From NCBI GenBank assembly GCA_013288645.1, contig JABDBL010000005.1, positions 1 through 64,000 on the forward strand: DNA of 64,000 nucleotides, read 5' to 3'. The stretch's first letter is position 1. The number at the start of each line of letters is the position of its first letter. The notes under the pieces were generated by a model. The model did not search any database, was not told where the DNA came from, and saw only the letters and a program-made list of their open reading frames with translations. The position numbers and the translations under genes are program-made. Below are positions 9,024 through 16,423 of the stretch, piece by piece. Source of the stretch: Candidatus Melainabacteria bacterium. GTDB lineage: Bacteria > Cyanobacteriota > Vampirovibrionia > Obscuribacterales > Obscuribacteraceae.

Positions 9024-10646
9024 TTATCTTCCTTTCGTTGATTGCCCTATCAGCTCTATTCGTTGTGTGCTAGTCATGCGATTTTTCGTGATTACCAAAT
9101 TTGCTATATCTAAAATGAGCACCACCTCTCCAGAACCTATAATACTCGAGCCGGCGAAATAATTGTTCTGCCGAATGAGCCGGTTCAAAGGTTTAATCAC
9201 GATTTCTTGTGTGCTAAGCAAGGCATCCACTATCAACCCGAACTTTTCGTCGCCGCGCTTGATTACGACAATGGGTTGGCTCTCCTCGAGCGCCTTGGGT
9301 ACATTAAGGAGGTCGCCTAGGCGGGTGAGCGGAATCTCTTCTCCTTCGAGCACAATTGCCTCGTACTCTAACATCCCTTTGATGTCCTGGCGGCTGACAG
9401 TCACCAATCGCTCGATCGCAGCAGCAGGAACTGCGTACTTTTGGCCCTCGACTTGCACAAAGAGAGTCCTGATGATGGCAAGAGTGAGCGGAATCTCGAG
9501 TGTGAAGGTTGTCCCTCGCTTGGGTTCGGAGCTTACTTTCACACTGCCCCCGAGAGACTCGATTTTCTTTTTAACAATATCAAGGCCAATTCCTCTGCCT
9601 GAGATTTTAGTCACCTTCTTAGTGGTGCTGACACCTGCAAAAATTAACTCCGCCACTTCTGCTTTCGTAGCGTCCAGGCGAATGACGCCGCGGGCGACAC
9701 CAGCCTTTTTGATCGCTTCTAAATCAAGACCAGCCCCATCATCTTTCACCTCGACGATTGCAAGCTCTTTGCTTCTTGAAGCCGTCAACCGAATCGTCCC
9801 GTAAGGGGGCTTACCCGATCGCTTCCTCTCTTCTGGTGTCTCGAGTCCGTGGTCCAGGGCATTGCGTATGAGATGGACAAGTGACTCACCAATCTCATCC
9901 ACCACGGTCCGGTCAAGCTCAATATCACTGCCTTCCATTTCTAAGTTGACCTGCTTTGCCTTTTGTTTGGACAGATCCCGCACCATCCGATTGAAAAGGT
10001 TAAAAACAGATCCGATTGGCACCATCCGAGACTGCATCACATTGAACTGAATTTCCGTAACCAGTCTGCCTAAGTTCTCGACTGTTGCGGTGAGTTCGGG
10101 ATTATCGAGAGTCTCCTTAATCTGATCTAGGCGCAAGCGCGTAGTCAGCAACTCCTCGGCTAAATTCATCAAGAGATCCAGTCGCTCAACTTTCACTGGT
10201 ACAATTTGCATTCTCTCAATGCCTTGAGTTGATTTAGGTTCAGCTGAAGAGAGTCTCTTAGCTTGTTTCCCGCCCGCTGTGAGGTTTTCCAAGCGCTCAA
10301 CCAATGCCTTGGTCACGAGCTCTTTATCACCCTTGCCAAGCACTTCCAGGCTCGCTGCCAACATATCAAAACCCTGAAACAAAATATCCACCGAGTCCTC
10401 AAGCACACACTTTTTGTTTTTGACTGCATCAAATACGTCTTCCAGTGCATGTGCCAAAGACTCCATCTCGTTCCAATTTGCCGTACCGGCAATCCCCTTT
10501 AAAGTGTGCAGACTCACGAGGCATTGGCTCAAGAATTCCGTGCGCGCCGGATTCTTTTCAAGTGCAAGAAGTGCCTGATTCATCAACTCCAGATGCTGCC
10601 TGGATTCAACGAGGAAAACTTCTAGATGTTTTTTGATAACTACCAT
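9024..10646 (-). CDS. cheA: CheA chemotaxis histidine kinase, short form without P2
   Basis: Domains in order: Hpt/P1 with H47 in SLHTLKGIAG; a short linker in place of the CheY-binding P2 domain; P3 dimerisation; ATPase with LVHLIRNALDHGLE, DDGAGLD and GRGIGLDIVK; and a C-terminal CheW-like P5 from about residue 395. At 540 residues it is shorter than E. coli CheA (654), which the missing P2 explains. It heads the operon cheA-cheC-like-hybrid kinase. A leader ORF ends 6 bp upstream and its AAGG serves as ribosome-binding site. Confidence 0.95.
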   Translation of the reverse strand: MVVIKKHLEVFLVESRQHLELMNQALLALEKNPARTEFLSQCLVSLHTLKGIAGTANWNEMESLAHALEDVFDAVKNKKCVLEDSVDILFQGFDMLAASLEVLGKGDKELVTKALVERLENLTAGGKQAKRLSSAEPKSTQGIERMQIVPVKVERLDLLMNLAEELLTTRLRLDQIKETLDNPELTATVENLGRLVTEIQFNVMQSRMVPIGSVFNLFNRMVRDLSKQKAKQVNLEMEGSDIELDRTVVDEIGESLVHLIRNALDHGLETPEERKRSGKPPYGTIRLTASRSKELAIVEVKDDGAGLDLEAIKKAGVARGVIRLDATKAEVAELIFAGVSTTKKVTKISGRGIGLDIVKKKIESLGGSVKVSSEPKRGTTFTLEIPLTLAIIRTLFVQVEGQKYAVPAAAIERLVTVSRQDIKGMLEYEAIVLEGEEIPLTRLGDLLNVPKALEESQPIVVIKRGDEKFGLIVDALLSTQEIVIKPLNRLIRQNNYFAGSSIIGSGEVVLILDIANLVITKNRMTSTQRIELIGQSTKGR

Positions 10647-10652
10647 GAAACC

Positions 10653-10688
10653 TTATAAGTTTTGTTTTTCAGATTTAGATTTTCGCAT
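10653..10688 (-). CDS. Putative 11-codon leader ORF upstream of cheA
   Basis: ATG to TAA encodes MRKSKSEKQNL. It matches the ParA leader in DNA (GATTCTATGCGAAAAT then TAAATCT) and in its first six residues, with one change. The two copies are in opposite orientation and bracket the parA-cheA block, so they could be a shared leader or an inverted repeat. Confidence 0.45.
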   Translation of the reverse strand: MRKSKSEKQNL

Positions 10689-10740
10689 AGAATCTTCTTT
10701 AAGAATTAGTTTATGAGCATTATGAATTAGGTTTCAAGGA

Positions 10741-10990
10741 TAGCGTCTGCGGGCTGTGCTGGCCGTCAACACCCATTGTCCGCTGTTCTGGTTCCTAGGG
10801 CGTGGCAAGGTGAAATACAACCCGGCGCTGCAGGCGCTGGTGCGGGCCAACCAGCGAACCCTTCTCACGATTGCCGAACAACCTCAGCTGGCCGTCGACT
10901 ACATCGCTACGTTCCTCGGCCCGGCTGACCCGTGATCAACTTTAGCGATATTACGAGCGCTACATCGGACCATACTTCGGAGTGCTCGAC
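10741..10990 (+). pseudogene. GC-rich foreign gene fragment(s), unidentified
   Basis: This stretch is strikingly GC-rich against AT-rich neighbours. One frame is open from 10744 to a TGA at 10933-10935 and reads as GC-rich coding sequence (for example AVLAVNTHCPLFWFLGRGKV) with no usable start. A GTG overlaps that stop (GTGA) and begins INFSDI; a shifted frame then reads YYERYIGPYFGVLDTIW, as if a second coupled gene was broken by a frameshift. It looks like the remnant of two overlapping genes from a high-GC donor. No family was recognised. Confidence 0.5.
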
Positions 10991-10991
10991 A

Positions 10992-11984
10992 CTATTTGGC
11001 ATCCTCGCGAAAATTAATTATGCCTTTTGCAGGTAGTGAGGGCAACATATCAAAAACCTGGTTAATAGTATGAACAAATAATTCTGGAGTCCGGTAGCCT
11101 TCAAAATAAGCAAGTGCTCTGCCATTTGCATTGAATATTGCCATACTAGGGACTGCACATTGTTTTACCTTCTCCACCACAGGTTCAGTTGAATATAGAG
11201 TAACATCCAATCTGACACAAATAAATTTGTCATTTAATAACTGTACGACTTTCGGATCGCTAAATGTTTCACGATCAGATTGCTGGCAACGCCAGAATGT
11301 GGATAAAAAGAAATAAACAAACACTAGTTTGTGCTCACGAGCTGCCAGTTTTTCGGCGGTCAGCAGATTGGTATGCCAAGTAAGAAGCCCGGCTTGTGTG
11401 GGAGCATCAGGTGCTGCTGAGTCCGGTGCGGTCCCCGTTCTTTCCATTTTCTGCCATTCTTCTAGTGAAACAGTATCTGATGCGGCTTTCCTCATTCGCG
11501 GTTGTGGCCAGTTCTTACTTTCTGGTATTGGACATGGGCATTTAGACTCAACTGAGGCAAGCCGACTTTTTATTTCTGAATCGTTTCTGATTAGTAAAGC
11601 AGCCCTATATTCAACTATGGCTCCCTGAAAATCATTATCATCCAAGCACTTATCACCCAGAGCAACCCGATCCTTAAAGTTATGCGGATCTTTACCTATA
11701 GCTGTGACCGCTTTATCTAGATTGATTTTGCTTCTTTCGTCATCCGGACAGCAAAATGAAGCCAGGTGCAAAAATTTTAGTGCCACAATCGGTCGTTTGG
11801 GCAGTTGCTGCAAGGCTATTTTGTTGTAATTATCTGCCATCTTTTGGTGAAAGTCACCAATATTCGGAACATCCGGAGCATCCGACATGTCCGCCGCGCT
11901 GGCCGGGATGACTCCATAAACTATAAGATTAAAAATAACTGCAACACTGATTATCTTATGATTTATTCTTAGCATTGCCACCAT
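10992..11984 (-). CDS. Secreted TPR-like / thioredoxin-fold protein
   Basis: A signal peptide (about residues 1-30, ending ASAA) is followed by helical repeat-like sequence (about 45-150) and a C-terminal thioredoxin-like domain (about 195-320) of the type that begins LLTWHTNLLTAEKLAAREHKL. The usual CxxC is replaced by FWRCQQSD, leaving one Cys, so classic disulfide exchange is unlikely. The conserved cis-Pro region is present (CAVPSMAIFN). The exact role is unknown; a periplasmic chaperone-like or cytochrome-maturation-like job is possible. A second ATG lies three codons in. Confidence 0.7.
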   Translation of the reverse strand: MVAMLRINHKIISVAVIFNLIVYGVIPASAADMSDAPDVPNIGDFHQKMADNYNKIALQQLPKRPIVALKFLHLASFCCPDDERSKINLDKAVTAIGKDPHNFKDRVALGDKCLDDNDFQGAIVEYRAALLIRNDSEIKSRLASVESKCPCPIPESKNWPQPRMRKAASDTVSLEEWQKMERTGTAPDSAAPDAPTQAGLLTWHTNLLTAEKLAAREHKLVFVYFFLSTFWRCQQSDRETFSDPKVVQLLNDKFICVRLDVTLYSTEPVVEKVKQCAVPSMAIFNANGRALAYFEGYRTPELFVHTINQVFDMLPSLPAKGIINFREDAK

Positions 11985-12379
11985 CTATAATGTCTTCAGA
12001 ACATTTTACCCTTGCCTGAGAATAGAACACTAAGCTACATTGTACCCTGCTGTCTACGGTTTAAAACCCAATTACTACTATAGGTAGTCGTATCCGATAA
12101 TCCTAGATCTGGCGTGAATAAACCCTCTCACGCTAAAAGTACCGATAATGGATTCTCTAAAAAAATAATTACAGCCAAACATACCAATGCTCAATCTAAA
12201 AAGTAGATTTGCGATAACGTATCAATATTTGTCTAAAGACAATGCAAAGTATCCACCAAATAGTTCGTCAAAGGCACTTGTCTTGATTTCAGCGATGAAC
12301 GATCCGGTATTAGTAAGACTTTCTGTCCACAAAATAAAAATGGTAGAGGCGGCGAGAATTTTGAGTATCCATTAGTATG
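11985..12379. other. Gene-free stretch with tmRNA 3'-end copy
   Basis: No convincing gene. The 62-codon plus-strand ORF at 12187 runs through the tmRNA-like repeat at 12338-12359 and is probably spurious. Nothing else was recognised. Confidence 0.6.
12338..12359 (-). repeat. Partial copy of the tmRNA 3' end (candidate att site)
   Basis: AAATGGTAGAGGCGGCGAGA followed by AT matches the end of the tmRNA gene at 16402-16423 with one change in 22 bases and the same orientation. Integrative elements that enter the 3' end of ssrA leave such a displaced copy at the far end, so this is the likely outer boundary of an island of about 4 kb. Confidence 0.65.
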
Positions 12380-13246
12380 TTATGCAGTTTTTAGTTGGGA
12401 TAATAAAGATTCGAAGAATTGTTTTGACCAGACGTTTGTTGCCATAGGATCTTTTAGGAATGGCTGTATATCTTTTTGGGCTGCAGCGATATTTAACTCG
12501 GCAAATTTTTTTTGCAACAGCTCATGTAAATCTTTGGCGTGCATAGGCTTTTTGGCTGTCCATCCTCCAGACTGTCTAAGTCTTTGCTCTAAATGATTTA
12601 GATGTACAGGTGTACTGCGTCCAATAAACCAAACAAAATCATAATAGTCGCGCCCTTTTACTCTATTTTTCCAGCTTCTTTGAAGTATGGCGTGGATTTT
12701 ACCCGCAAATAAATCTGTTTCCTTATAACTTTTTACTGCAAAAGGAATTGGCTGCAAAAGTGTTTTTGCTTCTGTTTCGAAACCGCTTGGCGGATCTATA
12801 TCTACTTCGAGTTTGATACTCATAACTTTATTATTCTGAATCAATCCTAGCTTACTGCTAGGCACAGAAATTTTTAAAAGATGTTCTTTTGTTCCTGCTT
12901 TAACAAAAGCAGATTCAATAGGAGTTTGGACATTTTTATTTTTTCCTTCTACGTTTACATTGAAACCCATTCCATTAAGTTCAGCTTCTATGGCTTTTAA
13001 ATAAGGACTTAAACTGAAGTTCTTCTGTCGTTCTAAGAGCGAGAAATCTAAGTCTTCGGAAAAGCGATCAAGTTGATAGAGAATGCGCAGAGATGTGCCA
13101 CCATAAAAGGCAGCATGTTCAAAAAATTTGGATCGCCACAGTCCAAGAAGAGCTACTTCTTGCATAATTTCTTTGAGTGCGTTTTCATAGTCTTGTGTGC
13201 TTACGCATTTATAACGGGCTAACATGGACTCTATTGCCGGATTCAC
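12380..13246 (-). CDS. abiEii: AbiEii-type nucleotidyltransferase toxin
   Basis: A type IV toxin of 288 residues. Four family motifs are visible: GGTSLRILY with SEDLDFS (motif I), KLEVDIDPP (II), DLFAGKIHAILQR (III) and RDYYDFVWF (IV). Related enzymes (AbiEii, MenT) transfer nucleotides, in MenT onto tRNA, and abiE systems can abort phage infection. It overlaps the antitoxin gene by 4 bp (ATGA) and is expressed second in the operon. It lies just inside the candidate tmRNA-island boundary. Confidence 0.93.
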   Translation of the reverse strand: MNPAIESMLARYKCVSTQDYENALKEIMQEVALLGLWRSKFFEHAAFYGGTSLRILYQLDRFSEDLDFSLLERQKNFSLSPYLKAIEAELNGMGFNVNVEGKNKNVQTPIESAFVKAGTKEHLLKISVPSSKLGLIQNNKVMSIKLEVDIDPPSGFETEAKTLLQPIPFAVKSYKETDLFAGKIHAILQRSWKNRVKGRDYYDFVWFIGRSTPVHLNHLEQRLRQSGGWTAKKPMHAKDLHELLQKKFAELNIAAAQKDIQPFLKDPMATNVWSKQFFESLLSQLKTA

Positions 13247-13875
13247 AGGACCTCCAAAATGCGTTCAATATTCTTGTTGCGGTAATACTTATTTAGTCTC
13301 CGTAAAACATCAGGATTGAATTGCTTCCACTTCTGCCGATCGATGCGCAGATCTGATTCAAGAAATTCTTGAATATCTAAATTTTGATCGTTTCTTATTT
13401 TATTGAGTACAATATAGTCACAAATAGCTTTTTCAGGCGATGCTATTAAAATAGGATGATGTGGATCGACCCAGATTTGTTCAATCCCGTGAGGATATTT
13501 TTCTGCTCCTAAGTAACGGTAATTGAATTGTCCTAATGGTGTATCGAACTCTTTGTCTCTATTGGGAGTAACACTGGTAATTATTTCGACACGCTCAGGT
13601 ATTAGCCGATGATAGGACAAAGCATACTCGAGTGAAATGCATGATGGTCCGTAGATAAGATTAGCGAGAACTTCCTTGCATATAGGAGCTTGATTATATT
13701 CTGGACTAAAAGTGTAAAGCCCCTTTTTGACGCGAATTATAACGCCGGCCTTGATTAGTTCATTGATCTTTTGTCGCACACCAGAATAGGAAGACAATGC
13801 ATCTGTAAGAAGCGTATAGTCAAACTCTTCGGAGGGAATGGTTTTTCTCAATTGAAACGTGTCTAATTTTGACAT
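13243..13875 (-). CDS. abiEi: AbiEi-type antitoxin / transcriptional repressor
   Basis: The N-terminal winged-helix part (about 1-75, RVKKGLYTFSPEY) and the C-terminal AbiEi-like domain (ISLEYALSYHRLIPE; ASPEKAICDYI) match the antitoxin partner of AbiEii. The ATG at 13875 is preferred over the TTG at 13890, which lies inside an operator palindrome. Family members repress their own promoter through inverted repeats, and two such repeats lie immediately upstream. Confidence 0.9.
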   Translation of the reverse strand: MSKLDTFQLRKTIPSEEFDYTLLTDALSSYSGVRQKINELIKAGVIIRVKKGLYTFSPEYNQAPICKEVLANLIYGPSCISLEYALSYHRLIPERVEIITSVTPNRDKEFDTPLGQFNYRYLGAEKYPHGIEQIWVDPHHPILIASPEKAICDYIVLNKIRNDQNLDIQEFLESDLRIDRQKWKQFNPDVLRRLNKYYRNKNIERILEVL

Positions 13876-13884
13876 ATAATATTT

Positions 13885-13919
13885 AACCAATAAGTTAGAT
13901 ATATTCTAACATACTGGTT
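13885..13919. promoter_or_regulatory. Operator-like palindrome 1 for abiE
   Basis: AACCAATAAGTTAGA and TCTAACATACTGGTT form an inverted repeat (13 of 15 positions) separated by 5 bases, directly upstream of the abiEi start. Confidence 0.75.
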
Positions 13920-13937
13920 AAATATTTAGTAAATTCT

Positions 13938-13972
13938 AGCCAATAAGTTAACTAAAATCTAACATACTGGCT
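13938..13972. promoter_or_regulatory. Operator-like palindrome 2 for abiE
   Basis: AGCCAATAAGTTA and TAACATACTGGCT repeat the first site with centres 53 bp (about five helical turns) apart, so both would face the same side of the DNA, as expected for cooperative AbiEi binding. Confidence 0.75.
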
Positions 13973-13987
13973 AAGTATGGTAAGCCT

Positions 13988-14191
13988 TTAAAACGAAGAT
14001 CGGTCCATTGCATCAAAAGTTTTGATTATTCTAGGTCTCAATAACGAAATACCAGATTCGGGCTCATTAAGGGGACGAACTTTATTTCTACGCACAAAAT
14101 CAACAGCTGCAACCGGCAAGGATACTTCTGCTGGTAGCCTGAAAATTATTCTAATAATCGGCTCATTTGTAGCTAAGCTAACAAGGCTCAT
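13988..14191 (-). CDS. Hypothetical 67-aa protein, coupled to upstream gene
   Basis: A 67-residue protein with no signal peptide and no recognised domain (RLPAEVSLPVAAVDFVRRNK). Its ATG overlaps the TAA of the preceding gene by one base (TAATG), which makes real translation likely. Together they form a two-gene unit inside the tmRNA island. Function unknown; such small coupled pairs in islands are often toxin-antitoxin or defence modules, but nothing here proves that. Confidence 0.55.
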   Translation of the reverse strand: MSLVSLATNEPIIRIIFRLPAEVSLPVAAVDFVRRNKVRPLNEPESGISLLRPRIIKTFDAMDRSSF

Positions 14192-14553
14192 TAAACTGTC
14201 TTAGATTGAACAAATCCGGCAAAAACTACTTTTTCTGGTAAGAAATCATTTGCATCATAGTCAGTATAATAATCTGGTTTGCCATCAATAGTAAATGACA
14301 TAATGTGCTGCCAACCGTCAACAATCCAAGTTAGATAAATATCCCCGTTCGGTGTTAACCGCATCTTCGGTTGATCAAGATTTAAATGACTTGCACATTT
14401 GGACAAAAATTCTTTTGTGTTTTTAACAGCCAAATCTGAAGGCAGCGATTCATCTTCTTCCAGGTTGTCCTTCGCTTGCGACAAAATCAAATCAAGACCT
14501 TTGTAAATCTTGTTAACCCAATCATCGGATATTCGTTCTTTAATTGTGCTCAT
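14191..14553 (-). CDS. Hypothetical 120-aa protein
   Basis: First gene of a coupled pair. The N-terminal half is helical and acidic (DDWVNKIYKGLDLILSQAK); the C-terminal half looks like beta strands with aromatic residues (GDIYLTWIVDGWQHIMSFTI). No family was recognised. It is soluble, without a signal peptide. It sits between the AbiE operon and the Clp-N membrane protein. Confidence 0.6.
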   Translation of the reverse strand: MSTIKERISDDWVNKIYKGLDLILSQAKDNLEEDESLPSDLAVKNTKEFLSKCASHLNLDQPKMRLTPNGDIYLTWIVDGWQHIMSFTIDGKPDYYTDYDANDFLPEKVVFAGFVQSKTV

Positions 14554-14799
14554 AATTTAATTTTATATTACTGGACGGTATTATGACATTATTGTGCATG
14601 ACTACTGGATGGACAAATAATAATGGATTGGCCCATGCCAAATCAAACAAACTTGGACATCAATTAGCTTGATGCGCGCATGTACGGCAATTGCAAGCAG
14701 TACAAATCCTAAATGAAAACCATACATTAATGATTACTGCGATACCCAAAGAATATTGTCGGGAATAAATGAAATGTACCGACGACGAGAGAAGCAGAT

Positions 14800-15882
14800 A
14801 TGTTTGAACGCTTTACCAAAAGAGCAATAAAAGTGAAAATACTGGCACAAGAAGAGGCTAGACGACTAGGTTATAAAACAGTCGGGACTGAGCATTTGCT
14901 GCTTGGACTGATAAGAGAAGGTTCTGGCATCGCTGCTCATACCTTGAAGAACGAAGGCGTAAAGCTGGTTGTTTGCCGAAAAAAGATAGAGGCAATAACA
15001 GGCCGGGGTAGTGACTTCCCAAATGACCTGCCTGACACAGAAGATAAATTTAACTGGGCGATCCACCGGGCAAGGACAGGAAAAAGTGGTGACTTCCCCA
15101 GCCAGCTCCAGCATCAAGAAACATCTTACCCAGAACCCTCAAAAGTTGTGTATTATAACTTCAACGAAGAAGCTAACGCAGCGATGAAGCTGGCTTCTAT
15201 GTTTGCAGAAAAGGGTCCGGGAGGTATTATCGATACGGAAGATCTCCTGGTCGGCATTTTGGAAATGCGTGATAATTCTGCCATCAAAGCACTGTGGCAA
15301 TGTGACGTAGATCCAGTTAAAATCTGTACCGAATTGATAGCCAAGACACTGGAACTCAAGGTAACTAGTGGTGTGAATAAACAAGAACTGGAAAGCAAAA
15401 TGGCACAGTTTGTTCGTCAGATATGGGAGTACGGGCTGATATTTTTGCTACTGGTGACAATCGGTATATATTTACTTTTCCCACATTTGCCTGGTCTTGT
15501 ATTCAGTGGCACGCTAGTAGATGCTTTCAAATTGGCCTTGATCATTTACCTTTGCGAATGGGTGATAACGCCACTGCTTGGCGTGATAACTGCACTTGGA
15601 CTATTATCTCAGTTTCGTTTAAAGCTTGAAGAGTTTAACGTCAAGCTCCTGAAACAAGGAGGCAAAAAAGACCATCGCTCCTGGAAATTAAAATTAGCAG
15701 TGCGATTTAGTATCTGTTTCTTTATTTCATTAGCTGCTTTTACCATAATTAGTAAGTTAGACGTTAGTATGTTGCGGATCAATTCTTTGTATGCTTCACT
15801 ATATGCGGCGGCCATCGTTGCAATAATCGCACTAGTTGAAGATCTGTTTTTCTTGGGAAGATCACGTAACAAGAAAGCTTGA
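14800..15882 (+). CDS. Membrane protein with two Clp N-terminal domains, no ATPase
   Basis: Residues 1-75 closely resemble the ClpC/ClpA N domain (FTKRAIKVKILAQEEARRLG; GTEHLLLGLIREGSG), and a second copy follows at about 130-190 (TEDLLVGILEMRDNSAIKAL). There is no Walker motif or AAA+ module. From about residue 210 there are roughly four hydrophobic helices. Clp N domains recruit substrates and adaptors to Clp proteases, so this could be a membrane docking or decoy factor. That is inference. The location next to tmRNA, whose tags are Clp substrates, is suggestive only. Confidence 0.8.
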   Translation: MFERFTKRAIKVKILAQEEARRLGYKTVGTEHLLLGLIREGSGIAAHTLKNEGVKLVVCRKKIEAITGRGSDFPNDLPDTEDKFNWAIHRARTGKSGDFPSQLQHQETSYPEPSKVVYYNFNEEANAAMKLASMFAEKGPGGIIDTEDLLVGILEMRDNSAIKALWQCDVDPVKICTELIAKTLELKVTSGVNKQELESKMAQFVRQIWEYGLIFLLLVTIGIYLLFPHLPGLVFSGTLVDAFKLALIIYLCEWVITPLLGVITALGLLSQFRLKLEEFNVKLLKQGGKKDHRSWKLKLAVRFSICFFISLAAFTIISKLDVSMLRINSLYASLYAAAIVAIIALVEDLFFLGRSRNKKA

Positions 15883-15917
15883 GATTACAGTCTAGCTTAG
15901 TATAAAGGATAATTATT

Positions 15918-16364
15918 GTGAGCATTTCGAAATCGCACGATGATGAACCGGACAAGCAAGAACTGACCCCAGAATTGCAATTGGAACCAGCCCATGGCGG
16001 CCCTGGCGGGACGGGTAAAACAGCCATCGGTGCTGGAACAGGTGGTGATGAACATAAACCCAAGCCTAAACCATCATCTATTCCGCGTAGCCCAAGATGG
16101 TTTACTATGATATTTCCGTTGGCTCAACTATGTATGAAAGCTTATCTATCAAGGTTGGCACCAAGCCGAGCACGAGCGTTCTGCAATAAGGCTAAGCTAA
16201 CGGATGATCAGCTTACAGTACTCCATCTGCGGTGGCATGTGAATCTTAATTTGGAATGGGCACATAAGATTAACGGAGACACCATTAAACATATTGCTAA
16301 TACTGAATCGCAAGTTGAAGAAGAGGCAGTCTGGAGATTATGTCTTTGCTTATGTCGACACTAA
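15918..16364 (+). CDS. Hypothetical 148-aa protein, GTG start
   Basis: AAGGAT lies 8 bases before a GTG start, 35 bp after the Clp-N membrane gene, suggesting co-transcription. The first 60 residues are low-complexity, charged and Gly/Pro/Lys-rich; the remainder is helical (LAPSRARAFCNKAKLTDDQL). The GGPGGTGKT string resembles a P-loop but sits in low-complexity sequence with no following fold, so ATP binding is not claimed. It ends 40 bp before the tmRNA 3' end and may be the innermost gene of the island. Confidence 0.45.
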   Translation: MSISKSHDDEPDKQELTPELQLEPAHGGPGGTGKTAIGAGTGGDEHKPKPKPSSIPRSPRWFTMIFPLAQLCMKAYLSRLAPSRARAFCNKAKLTDDQLTVLHLRWHVNLNLEWAHKINGDTIKHIANTESQVEEEAVWRLCLCLCRH

Positions 16365-16401
16365 GGTATCCAGCATCAGGGCTTTAAGTGTCATAGATAT
16401 A

Positions 16402-16423
16402 AATGGTGGAGGCGGCGAGAATC
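16402..16423 (-). repeat. tmRNA 3' end, inner candidate att site
   Basis: The 22-bp partner of the copy at 12338-12359, covering the CCA end and 3' acceptor strand of ssrA. The island would lie between the two, on the 3' side of the gene, as is usual for tRNA/tmRNA-targeted elements. Confidence 0.65.

Noticed and set aside
12187-12375. 62-aa plus-strand ORF
   Set aside because: Its 3' part is the tmRNA-end repeat, with no ribosome-binding site and no protein features.
15990-16040. P-loop-like GGPGGTGKT in the 148-aa protein
   Set aside because: It lies in low-complexity Gly/Pro/Lys sequence with no Walker B or fold around it.
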